DNA of 64,000 nt from Micractinium sp. NFX-FRZ (Eukaryota > Chlorophyta > Trebouxiophyceae > Chlorellales > Chlorellaceae), in the NCBI GenBank assembly GCA_029339195.1, contig JAPTJF010000131.1, positions 1 to 64,000 of the forward strand, given 5' to 3'. Under the pieces are notes generated by a model, which saw only the letters and a list, made by a program, of their open reading frames with translations, ran no database searches and was not told the origin of the DNA. Position 1 is the stretch's first letter. Each line of letters opens with the position of its first letter. Both the position numbers and the translations under genes were made by a program. This document shows, in pieces, positions 43,633-53,501 of the stretch.

Positions 43633-46600
43633 CTACTCTGCCGCCGCTGCGCGCGCAGCCACCCGCTCTGCCGCCAGCACAGCGCACGCCCGCTTGTGTT
43701 GGGACTTCCAATCGCTGTGGCTGCAGTCGGTGCCGCAGTAGTAGGCCACCCGGCAGCCGCCACACCTCTGACAGCCGCGCCCCTCTCCTGCTGCCGGCCC
43801 GCCCTCCAGCTCCACATTGGGGCAGCTGAGCCGTGCGCAGCTGCGGGCAGCAGCTGCCTGTGCCACCTCCCGCTGCCCTGCCTTGGCTTGCTCAGGCTGC
43901 TGCCGCCACATCAGCACCACCGCTGCCAGCTGGCGGGCGGGCGGCAGCGCCTCACTCTGCAGCCTGCGCAGCACGTCGGCTGCCGCCCGCCCCGGCTGCC
44001 TGAGCGGGGTGAGAGCGGCGCCAAGTGCCGCCAGCTGCTGCTGCGCTCCTGACCTGTCTGGCACCACCCCTGTCTGGTCACTGCTGCTTGCGGGGGCCGC
44101 CAGCACGTCGGCAGCTGCCTGGTGCAAGCCTTGTAGTGCCTTGACTAGACTGGGCAGGATGGTTGCCTCCACCTGGAGACACATCATGGGGAGAGTAGTA
44201 TGCACAGGGAAGAACTTTGTGCGCTGTTCACACAGCAGTGCGCATGCAATAGCCAGCATAGCCTCGGCCCAGAAGCAACAAACAGCAAGATTGCTTGGAA
44301 GGCAGCGTGGACCGCGGCCCTGCAGCGCATTGCCCAGCCGGACCGCAAGCAATGAGCTCTGTGTGCCCTCCCTCCCTCCCTCCCTACTTCTTAGCTCAGC
44401 ACTAACGGGGGACCTCACCGTGCGCCGCACCAAGGCGTTGCCCCCCGCCCGCAGCCTGCCCATCTCTTGGAGGACGGGCGCCCCCAGTGCCCCGCACTCC
44501 AGCAGCAGAGCAGCAGCCCAGGGGGAGCGCTCCGCGCCGGCTGCCAGCGCTGAGTAGGCTGCCACCTTTGTTGCTGGTGTCTGCATGCCAGGGGAAGGGA
44601 AGGAAGAGAGTGCGTGGGGAGGCGGTACCCATCCGGGCCCGGTGCACCCCCGCTAGCATTGCAGGAGGTGTGCACCATGTGTGGAAAAGCAACAATGTGG
44701 TTGCAGCCTCAGACATCACGAAGCACGGCGTGTAGCATCAAATAGTTGGCAAAGCGCTTGCAGCACATGCACGCTAGGCCCAGCGGTGCTCCGTGGCAGG
44801 GCAGCAGCCGGACAAATGCGACAGGCAGCGGCGACACGCCGCCTCCCTGCCATTCAGCAGCTGCCGCCGTCCTCCTCAGCCCGTGCACACCTCTCTATCC
44901 CAGGCTCTCTACTCACCGCATCAGACAGCACGCCAGGCTGCACCACAGACCCCAGCAGGCGCTGCAGGGGCGGGCTGGCGGCCAGCACCGCTGGCGCCCA
45001 CCCCGCAGCGTGTGCCAGCGCCTCTGCCAGCTCAACTGCCATCTCGGATTGTGAGTCTAACGCGCTGCGGATGGCTGGGGTGAGCAGGGCCTGCGCAGCG
45101 CCCAGGTGCGCCGCGCACATGGCTGTGTGGCGCCGCCTGCGGGGTGCGGAAGGCAGGCGGGCACGTGCATGCGGGCACGACAAGGTGAGTACAGTCGTGA
45201 GGGGAAGGGCTCGCTCATAATGGCGACATCATTCTGAAAACTTAAGCAGACAGGAGGCGGCTGTGAGGGATACGTTACCAGTCAGGGACGCAGGCACCCC
45301 AGAAAGCACTGTCAGCACTGCCTGCAGCAGGACTGGCAGCCACCTGCTGGCCACCCACCTGGCCCGCTCTTGGGCTTCGCCGCCCTGCTCCTGCTGCTGC
45401 TGCTGCTGTGCCTCGCGGTCGATGCCGGCGGCATCGTGCAGCACATGGGACAGCGTGCACAGCAGGTCGGACTGCAGCGCGCTCAGGCCCTGCACGCCCG
45501 CCACGCCCGCCTGCCAGTGTGCGGCGCGGCAGGCCTGGGAGTGCAGCAGCCACAGCGCCGCCGGCGCGTCGGCCAGCTGGCGGCGGAGGGACGGGAGGAG
45601 GCCCATCTCAAGCAGAACTCCCAGGGCGGTTGACACCTTGGAACTGAGGAAGGTGATGGCGCCGAGGAGCTCCGATCCGCACTCGTCCTCCTCGCTGTGC
45701 TGCTCGAGGAGCTCCGCCAGCTCAGCAGCGGTGGGCAGCGCGCGCAGCGCGCCCCCCGCCACCTCGCACCACTGCACAATGCCGGTGGTCTTGAACACCA
45801 GCGCGGTGCTCCCCCGGTCCGGCTCCACAACTCCGCCCAGGAGGTTGAGTGCATCAGCCCAGGACTGGCACTGCTGGTTGGCGCATTTTAATGCTGCGGC
45901 GCGCCGAGCGGTACCGCCGCCGCGCTCCGCCGTCGCTTCCGGCTGCACTGCCTGCTGTGCTGCGCCAGCTGCCAGCCGCATCAGAGGCACCAGCCGCTGC
46001 TGCACCGCCTGCATCAGCTGCTCCACCAGCCGCTGATCGTGCTGCCCCCTGAACCAGCGCAGGCTGCGCTGCGCTTTCTGGACGGCGCCGTCAGCCAGCG
46101 AGCACGCCCTGCCCAGCAGGCAGACCACAGCGCCCGCCAGCATGGCATGCTCACGTGGCGCCATGCCAGGTGGGCACTCGGCAGGCACATGCTGCACCAG
46201 CCGAGCCGCGGTGGGCACCAGACGAATTGCCGCCGCGTCAACGCCGTCGCGCTCTGCTGCCAGGTGCGCCCGTAGGCCGCCCTTAAACTGGCTGCAGGCG
46301 ACCAAGGCGGCCAAGTGGGAGATGGCCTGCCAGTCAGGCGACACAGGGCGGCGCTCTGGCGGCAGCCCCAGTGCCACCGCCTGCGCTTGCAGCGGCGGCA
46401 GGGCCAGCTTGATCAGCTGCTGCTGCAGGTCGGTGCCGCTCTTTAGTGCGTGGGCTTGGTAAAACGTGGATGGGTCCTCCAACAGATGGGTGACAATGGC
46501 GGCCAGCATGGCGGCGCACTCTGGAGGGCTTGCCATCTCTGCACCAGGCAGTGGGGCAGGGCAGGGTGCGGGTGGCTTAGGGGGCCTGGACTCGTGTGGT

Positions 46601-47679
46601 GTGTGCAGGCAGGGGCGAGGGTGGGGCGCTGCCTGGGTGCCACACAGGGAGCTGAGAAGGAAGGCGAGCGGGCAGGGTGCGGCAGCAGTGCTGTGAGCGA
46701 GCACAGCCTCGTTGACCAAGTCAGCAGGAGTGTGTTGAGGCAACAGCTCCGCACGGCAGCAGCACCCACCTTCGCTCGGCGCTTTCCACCCCGCACACGT
46801 TGCGTCCGCAGCCGCACGCAGCCAGGCCTGCAGCCACACCGGCTGTACCAGGCTGGCCAGGAATGGCTGGTAGCTGCGCGCCTCTGCAAGCGCCTGCATC
46901 TGCTGCATGAGCATCAGCTGCAAGTGCAGCAGCTGAGCCGCCGCCCTGTTGCCGGGTGCTGCCAGCCGCAGGTTTGCTGAAGCGCTCGTCTCCAGCCATA
47001 CCCGCCCGCTGCCGAGCAGCAGGCCCACGAAGCGGCACAGGTCAGAGGTCTCTTGGCCGGTGCAGCCTCGCAGCGCCAGATCAACGCAGGCGCGCGCAAC
47101 CTGGATGGCAGCGCACAGCAGGGACTGTGCCGCCTCCTGCTGCTGCGCGTCGCCGCTGTGCAGCGCAGCTGTCAGGCTGGCATCGATCAGCATCAGCTGC
47201 CGGGCAGCTGCTGGCATGGCGCTGCAGTGGGAGGCAGGGGAGCCAGGCAGAGAGGGGTGCGGTGTGAGGTTCCCCTCTCTGGCAAGAGGGCGCCACATCA
47301 GCGCAGCAGGCACGGCATGCACATGCGTACTCCCAGTGGCAGTGTACCGCACTCGGAGAGGTGCATACACTTGGCATGGCATTGGGGAGGGCACACGAGC
47401 GTGCACGTTGCCCGATAAATAGCCCAGCATTGAGAAATGGTGGGCTACACCATGCACGCAAGCGCTGCCCTGCCCTGCCAGCCCGCCTCGCCGGCCATGT
47501 CTCACTCACCCTGCAAGCTCGGGTTCCTGGGCGGTGCTCAGCGACCGCGAGCGCACCAGCAGGGCAAACCGCTGGGCTTGGCTGCACGCCTGCTTTGCTG
47601 TCGGACTGTCCTGCGCTGACCACACAGCGGCCACCACTTCCTCCAGTATGGCTCCCAGTGGGCGGCCGTCCTCATCCAT
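43633..47679 (-). CDS. MYND zinc-finger protein, 929 aa
   Basis: Exons: 47679-47510, 47221-46770, 46538-45279, 45122-44917, 44580-44419 and 44172-43633, phases 2, 1, 1, 0, 0. The C-terminus is a MYND finger: CARLSC, then CQRCGGCRVAYYCGTDCSHS, then WKSQHKRAC, giving all seven Cys and the His of the zinc sites. MYND fingers bind proline-rich peptides and recruit corepressors or methyltransferases; many algae have expanded families with long helical N-termini like this one. The roughly 850 residues before it are Leu/Ala-rich helices with no known domain. A frame open from 47505 to 45229 runs through two introns by chance. The third-to-fourth exon junction (donor TG|GTAACG, acceptor CACACAG) is the least certain. 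Confidence 0.85.
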
Positions 47680-49045
47680 GGTTGGTAACAATAAATGGGG
47701 GCGAAGGCTAGCTGACGACCTGCAGCGGAGGCGGGAGGCACGCTCAGTTGTGGTGGGAAGTGGCGGTGCTGGCAGGGCGGCGGCGGCGGTGGCAGCTGCG
47801 GAGGCGCGGAGTCGGGCGACTGGGCAGCCCGACATGCGGCGGAACCGCGAGGCGGTGGCGTGGGGGTGAAAGCAGAAAAGGCTATGCCGAGGGCGCGACA
47901 TGCAAGATGTTTGGCGTCTGGCCCGTGCCTGGCGTTTGCGCGACGCTTGCAGCCTGTATGGAGCCTGCGGATAACGCAGGACGCACGCTTAGTGGGCGCC
48001 GCGCTTGCTCCCTCACCAAAAGGGTCACCGCCCGGCATGCCCAGCATGTGCCGGCGGCGGCAGCGGAATGCTGGGTGTGTCCGTGCCTGCAGCACGGTGT
48101 TTCTCAGATGCTTGGTTATGAGAAGTACATCACGTCTGGGTTTCTAAATTGAAAAGAACAGTATGCACCCAGTAGGGTTGCATGTAATCGTGCAGGCTCG
48201 AGCTCAGGCGCTGCCGCCGTGCCGTGCATTGTGTGTGCAGGCTGCACTCCCGCTGGTCACCGCTCACCCCACCAAAGGAGGCCCAGCCAGCCCCCAAAGC
48301 ACAGCTATCCGTGCGTGAATCTACACGTCCTGACCCATTGTGTGGCAAAAATCAGAAAGTGGGCAGGAGTTCTCAGGCATGGGTCCGTTCAAGCCTTGCG
48401 GCCAGCCACTCCTGCCTGCCGCTGCCGTCAGCTGCGCATGAGGCCTCACTGCAGCAAAGTCCGGGGCATGTAAGGACTTCGGGAAGAATTGGGCCATGAA
48501 CTGTTACAGACGGGCGTGGCTCGACAGCAGCAGAGCTGGCATGCCACACGGCTGGGCGCCACTTGTGCAAGGGCAGGCAGGAGCACCGGCACGGGAGCAC
48601 GGATGGGAATAGAGGGCGGAGGTGCTGCCACTGGGACGTGGGTGGTACTCATAGAAGAACGGCACTGTGTGCATCAGAGATTTAAGTATAACCCTAACAA
48701 ACTTACAGAGCCGTTGAACCGGTAACTGCTGCCGACCCGTGACAGAACGCGCCTGCGCCCTGCCGCCGCCGCTCGCTCCCTGCCGCCGTTGCCGCCTCCA
48801 CCTGCCGTCCAAGCAATCCAGACAGCAGCAGCAATGGCCTGGGCCTGCTCGCCTTTGACCATGATGTCGACATGACACGGCTGTTTGTGATCCTTCCTTC
48901 TGGGGCAGCTCATGGGGCACTTGTCCATCTTCACACCCAGTCAGCCCTCGTTCTTGCCCCTTGGAGCTAACTCTGCAGCTCGGAGGCGCACCTTCAAGCT
49001 GGACAGCACCCCAGCGCTCACAGCTGCGGACCCCAGCGCTCCGAA
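47680..49045. other. divergent intergenic region
   Basis: It lies between the starts of the MYND gene (-) and the GAF gene (+). A minus-strand frame (48934-48674, 86 codons, MKMDKCPMSCPRRKDHKQPC at its start) is the only candidate; it lacks splice or motif support, and a TGTAA signal (TTACA at 48703-48707) falls inside it. Confidence 0.45.
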
Positions 49046-51733
49046 ATGGGTTGCGTGAGCAGCAAAGACCAGCAGGTCATGTTCGAATCGGTAGAGCGCG
49101 ACCTGGGCAAGCTGCAGCTGTGCCAATCCAGCGTCCAAGCCACGGCAGGGAACAGCCCTCTGACCGACAGCCGCGGCGGCTGGTCGGCGGCGGGGTCTGA
49201 AGCGGGCGCCGCGGTCGAGGCGCCCCACCCCCGCCCCTGGAGCTGCTGTCCCACAACAAGGAGGAGGAGGCCCGGCGACTGCAGGTGAGGCGCGGCAGGG
49301 AGGCTGGAAGTGTGCATGCGGGCGGAGAGGCCTGGCTTCCCGAACGTCAATGAAACGTGCGCAGGATGCTGGCGGCGGCAGGGCATGCAAGGCCACCTTC
49401 CCGCTGGATGCCTCGGGGCCCCGCCTGCTGCACCACAGCTGGTTCTGACACCCTGTCCTGCTCCCTTGCACTGCTCCCCTCTCATACGCTTGCACCCTTT
49501 CATTCCCTTCTGCCCAGGCGCTGGTCAACTGTCGGGTGCTGGACACCCCCGCTGAGGCGCGCTACGACTCCATCACCGCCCTGCTGGCGCACGTCTTCCA
49601 GGTGGGTGCTTATTATTGCACGCTGTGTGTTTTTGCGTAACGTGCTCACATGATTAATCAGGACGGGCAACCTTGAAGGCGCAGCGGTGTGCGCCTGTCA
49701 GGCACGGCAGGCAGAGGATGGGCGAGGCTGGGAGGCCCCGAAGAGGTGCGCCCAGGCAGGCGCATGTGTTCCAGATGACGAGGGCTTTTCCCATGCAGAG
49801 GTTGGCTCGGAATGGCGCAAGGGGTTTCTTAGGGGGTCTCGAAGGTCCCAGCCTGACCAAGCCCACCATCTAACTTACACAACCCGACCCACCTGCGCCC
49901 CTCCCTGCACCCCTCCGCTGCTCCCTGACCCCCGCCAGGTCCCAATGGCCCTGGTGTCGCTCATCGACGATGACAGGCTCTTCTTCAAATCCTTCACCGG
50001 ATCGGACACCAGGTCGGGTGAGTTTAAAAAGTCTTCTTCGTAAATCAGGATGAAACGAAAAACGAAACAATACAGTCAGACAAAAACGGGTGTCGGACAC
50101 CAGCTCGGGTGAGCGAGCACCGGGTGTTTGTGACAGGCACAGAGGCTTTGCAGCCCAGGGGGCAGAGCGCATGTGAGGGGCGGGGAGGGGGGTAGAGGGG
50201 CTACACCGGACGCTTGTGCAGTCCGCCCTTGGGCACTTCTGCTGCCCTTCTGCCCCCTGCACACGACTCAGCACCCATGCCCCCTGCTGAGGCCCATGCC
50301 TAACCTGCCCCCGGCATGTCGTGTGTAGGCAACCGCATCCACTCCTTCTGCGACGCCTCCCTCCGGGCGCCTAATCCAGCCATGATGGTGGTGCCAGGTG
50401 GGGCGGGGCAAGGGAGGGGGGGTGGTGGTGCCAGGTGAGGCGGGGCAAGGGAGGGGGGGGGGGGTGCCAGGTGGGGAGAAAGGGAGGAAGGATGGCAGTG
50501 CCAGCTGGGGAGGGAGGAAGAGAGGTGGGGGTGGGGGCACCTGGCCAGGTAGCCTAACGCGAGTTGGAGGCCGCCAGGTGTGTGGCAACAGGGGTTGGGC
50601 AGCCCTCTGCTTGCACCCCCCGATGAGCGCCGCACCAGCAGATGTGCTACCAGAATCGCCAACAGAATTGCCAGCATGCTCTGCCGTGGCAGCTCGGCTG
50701 GCGTGCAAGGCCCCGCACCCGGCGTGCAAGACTCCTCCACCCGTGTGTATGTGACAGTGCCTGCTCATCTTCCTGCCCTCCCGCCTGCCCCGCCCCTCAG
50801 ACACACTGGAGGACGCCCGCTTCCAGGACAGCCAGTTTGTCAAGGGGCCGCCCTATGTGCGCTTCTACTGCGGAAGTCCCCTGGTGAGAATTTAAAATCT
50901 AATTCGCAGCTCCAATGTGGGGGTGGGCGAGGGGCGATGGGTGGGGAGAGAAGGGGAGCAGCGGGAGGCTGGCAGCTGTGGGCTTGTTTGGGGTAAGGGT
51001 TCAGAGCCAGGAGGGGAGGTGCGCTCGGGAAGCCAAGAAGTGTCGCGCCCCCTTGCTGGGCTGGGCTGTCCTGCCCTGCACCCCAGGCCGCTCACCAAGC
51101 ACTCCCATAGTATCCACTGCAACATCCTCTTCTGCCACTGAGCCGTGTGTCGCTTCTGGGTGCAGGTGTCGTCTGACGGCTGTGTGATGGGATCTCTGGG
51201 GGTGCTGGACGTCAGGCCGCGCGCCTTCCCAGCAGAGGTAACGACCACAGCTGCATGTGGATCACACGGCGAATGCGCTGCCTGCCGCTGCAGCACTGAT
51301 GCCCGCACAGCTGCTGGCCTGCCCACTCTGCCCGCCAGTGAAGCCAATGCCTGCCGTTCGGCCCTGCCCTACCTGCCTTCCAGCCTGCCCCGCCCTGTCG
51401 GCCTGCCGTGCCCTGCCATGCCCTGTGCGCCTGACGTGCCAGCGTGTGTGTTACAGTCACCCCGCATGGTAGACCCTGTTGGACCGGGACGGGACGGGAC
51501 GTGCCCTGACATGCCCCACCCTGCCATGCCCTGCCCCTCCTGCCTACCTTCTCAGCTTGTCCGCCTGCACGAAGGCGCCCCCACTAGCACCCGTGGCCGC
51601 ATTTTTCACACACCCCAGCTCGCACGCCGCCTGTGCTGTCTCTCCCTGCCCCCGTGCCCGCATCGCACTGCAGATGTGCAACGTCATCTGCAATTTCGCG
51701 GAGCGGGTGGTGCGGGAGATGGAGCGGGACCAG
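49046..51733 (+). CDS. GAF-domain protein with acylation-type N-terminus, 3' end uncertain
   Basis: Exons: 49046-49284, 49518-49601, 49939-50017, 50329-50397, 50801-50883, 51166-51237 and 51674-51733. The protein starts MGCVSSK, a Gly2/Cys3 signature of N-myristoylation and palmitoylation, so it is probably bound to membrane. The GAF domain runs from LELLSHNKEEEARRLQALVN through PMALVSLIDDDRLFFKSFTG, GNRIHSFCDASL, FVKGPPYVRFYCGSPL and GVLDVRPRAF, as in GAF sensors that bind small ligands or chromophores. A chromophore Cys is not obvious. Exon 1 is one base short of a continuous frame: the MGCVSS frame and the LELLSHNK frame differ near the C-run at 49228-49242. After exon 7, two similar 30-nt blocks flanked by splice-like sites may be further mini-exons, so the C-terminus is open. 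Confidence 0.8.
49995..50113 (+). repeat. duplicated GAF exon-3 end and donor
   Basis: TCGGACACCAGGTCGGGTGA at the real exon end (donor at 50018) recurs at 50093-50112 with one change (CAGCTCGGGTGAG). The distal copy keeps a usable donor. Confidence 0.85.
50383..50515 (+). repeat. tandem copies of the GAF exon-4 end and donor
   Basis: GTGGTGCCAG|GTGGGGCGGG (real donor at 50398) is repeated near 50423 as GTGGTGCCAGGTGAGGCGGG, near 50465 as GGTGCCAGGTGGGGAG and near 50494 as AGTGCCAGCTGGGGAG. Up to three alternative donors result. Confidence 0.85.
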
Positions 51734-51956
51734 GTGAGTGGGGCAGGGGGCCGGCAGGCGCCACATCTCTCGAGCAGCAGTACCGCAACCTTGCACAGCT
51801 GGTGGTGCGGGAGATGGAGCGGGACCATGTGGGCAGCAGCACAAACGGCACTGGGGCTGTATACATGTGCTGCTGAACCGTGAACCAACAGGCAGCCAAG
51901 TGCACTGCTTGCTGCGGAGCTGGTGGGCCGGGGGATGGAGGGGCACCAGGTGCGGT
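51698..51956 (+). repeat. tandem copies of the GAF exon-7 end, mini-exon-like
   Basis: GTGGTGCGGGAGATGGAGCG and following GGGACCAG|GTGAGT (51703-51738) recurs at 51801-51835, ending GACCAT|GTGGGC, and more diverged at 51920-51956, ending CACCAG|GTGCGG. Copy 2 follows TTGCACAG, so it has an acceptor and a donor. In phase 0 the three copies read as VVREMERDQ, VVREMERDH and VGRGMEGHQ. Confidence 0.8.
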
Positions 51957-53501
51957 CGTACCAGCGGAAGAGTGCCGCGCTGGGTGCGTTCCTATGAAGA
52001 GGGGGGGCAAAGGTACGCTGGTGGCGGGAAGATGGCGTGGCGGCGATTTGATTTCAAGGGGAGTTCTGCGCCTCGGCCTGAGCGGTGCCCGCATCTTCAG
52101 GCTTCACCCCTTAACGGTGAAGGGGTGACTGGTGATGGATGGCAGTCAGCACATGCCAGGGTCGAAGCATCGGGCAGCTGATGTGCTGGGCTGCTGCCCG
52201 GCCCCACTCTGCTCTCTTTGCCTGCTGGCGGCTGCCCTGAAGCAGCAGCAGCTGGAGGCAACCGTGGGCGGCGCGCCACCGCACAGGCACGTCGGCGGGC
52301 CTGGGCCTGTGGTAGCCGCTGCTGTAGCTACTGTGCGAGCTCCCTCCGCCACGTGCTGCCTGCCGGTCGCCCGCCCCCCTGCAGTGTATGCCCTGCGCGG
52401 CCCCGTCTCAGGCACCTGCATGCGCAGGACCGTCTGGCCAGAGCCCTGGGTGGAGGAGCGCCCACAGGCGTGCTCCTCCCACCTGTTATACCGCCCTTGT
52501 GTGCACTGCATGCATCCAGAATGAAACCTGCCATGTCAACCTGAGTAATCCTGTTGCTTGCACCGGAATGAGCGCCTGCAGAAAGGAGGAGGGGTTTTGG
52601 CCAGGGTGCTGTCTGGCGAAGGCCGGACTGGATCTGTAAACTGCAGTAGCGGGGGTCCTGCAAGTTGAAACTCTGAGCCGGGCTGTGAAGAACCAACATG
52701 CCTTGGGCTGCTGTCGGTGTCGCTGCCCCGCCCCTGCTGCCCGCTGCCGCCTGGACGGCAAAGGGCAGCATTGCCCTGGTCTTCGTAACCAAGTACTGCC
52801 CAATCAGAGGGTGTACAGCAACAGCAGCAGCAACAGCAGCCCCGGCAGTAGCAGCAGCGCCCTTGCCTCACATCTGGCGGGAGTGCCTTCATCCTACAGC
52901 CCGCTTGGCCTATGAAGCTGTCTTCCTGTTACAACGGACGCCCAAGGGCGGCTGCCTCTCATTTTACCTCTCTTGTGTAGTGTGACACAGCATGGGGAGA
53001 TGACGGCCTGTAACATGCGCTCCCTGTCTGCTCGCCGTGGCGGGCGCCCCATCACGGCCTGAGGGGAGACGGGCGGGCACGGCTTGCCTCAACGCTCGCT
53101 GTTGTGCCCTTGCTCTTAGTGACACCGAACACCATATCCCTCAGAACTGCGAACCCCCGCCCTGTCCCTGAAGTCCTATGACGTGTTCCTTCAGACGCCT
53201 CAATGCATCCCTCGTGCTGTTCATGTTCTCGTCGGGTAGCGGGTATTTGCTTTCAGTGCTCAGCCTGCCGAGTCTTGCCGGCTGTAGTTCAGTACTCTAC
53301 AAATTGTGTCGATGCGAAGCAACGTTGCAAAATGGCCCCACTATTGCAGGGGCAGCTGCCGCGCACAGCACACGCAGCTTCTGTTTATTGGCGATAGGCG
53401 TGAAACGGATCGGTGAAAATAAGAATTATTGGATGAGAGCGACAGAGATGCGGGAACAGCAGAGTGAAAGGCCACTGGGAGGCTCAAGAAGAAAGGGGGG
53501 C
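51734..53501. other. GAF gene 3' part and intergenic DNA
   Basis: Later GAF exons may lie in the first 900 nt, but none beyond the mini-exon-like copies is convincing. TGTAA at 52635-52639 fits the end of that transcript. From 52640 to 53501 nothing is recognised. Confidence 0.4.
52635..52639 (+). terminator. TGTAA poly(A) signal (GAF gene)
   Basis: First TGTAA after the recognisable GAF exons. Confidence 0.4.

Noticed and set aside
45229..47505. One uninterrupted 758-codon frame in the MYND gene
   Set aside because: The frame passes through low-complexity stretches bounded by good donors and acceptors, and the exon model joins to the N-terminal and MYND exons in phase.
48674..48934. 86-codon minus-strand frame starting MKMDKCPMSCPRR
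   Set aside because: No domain, and a TGTAA signal falls inside it; not enough to call a gene.
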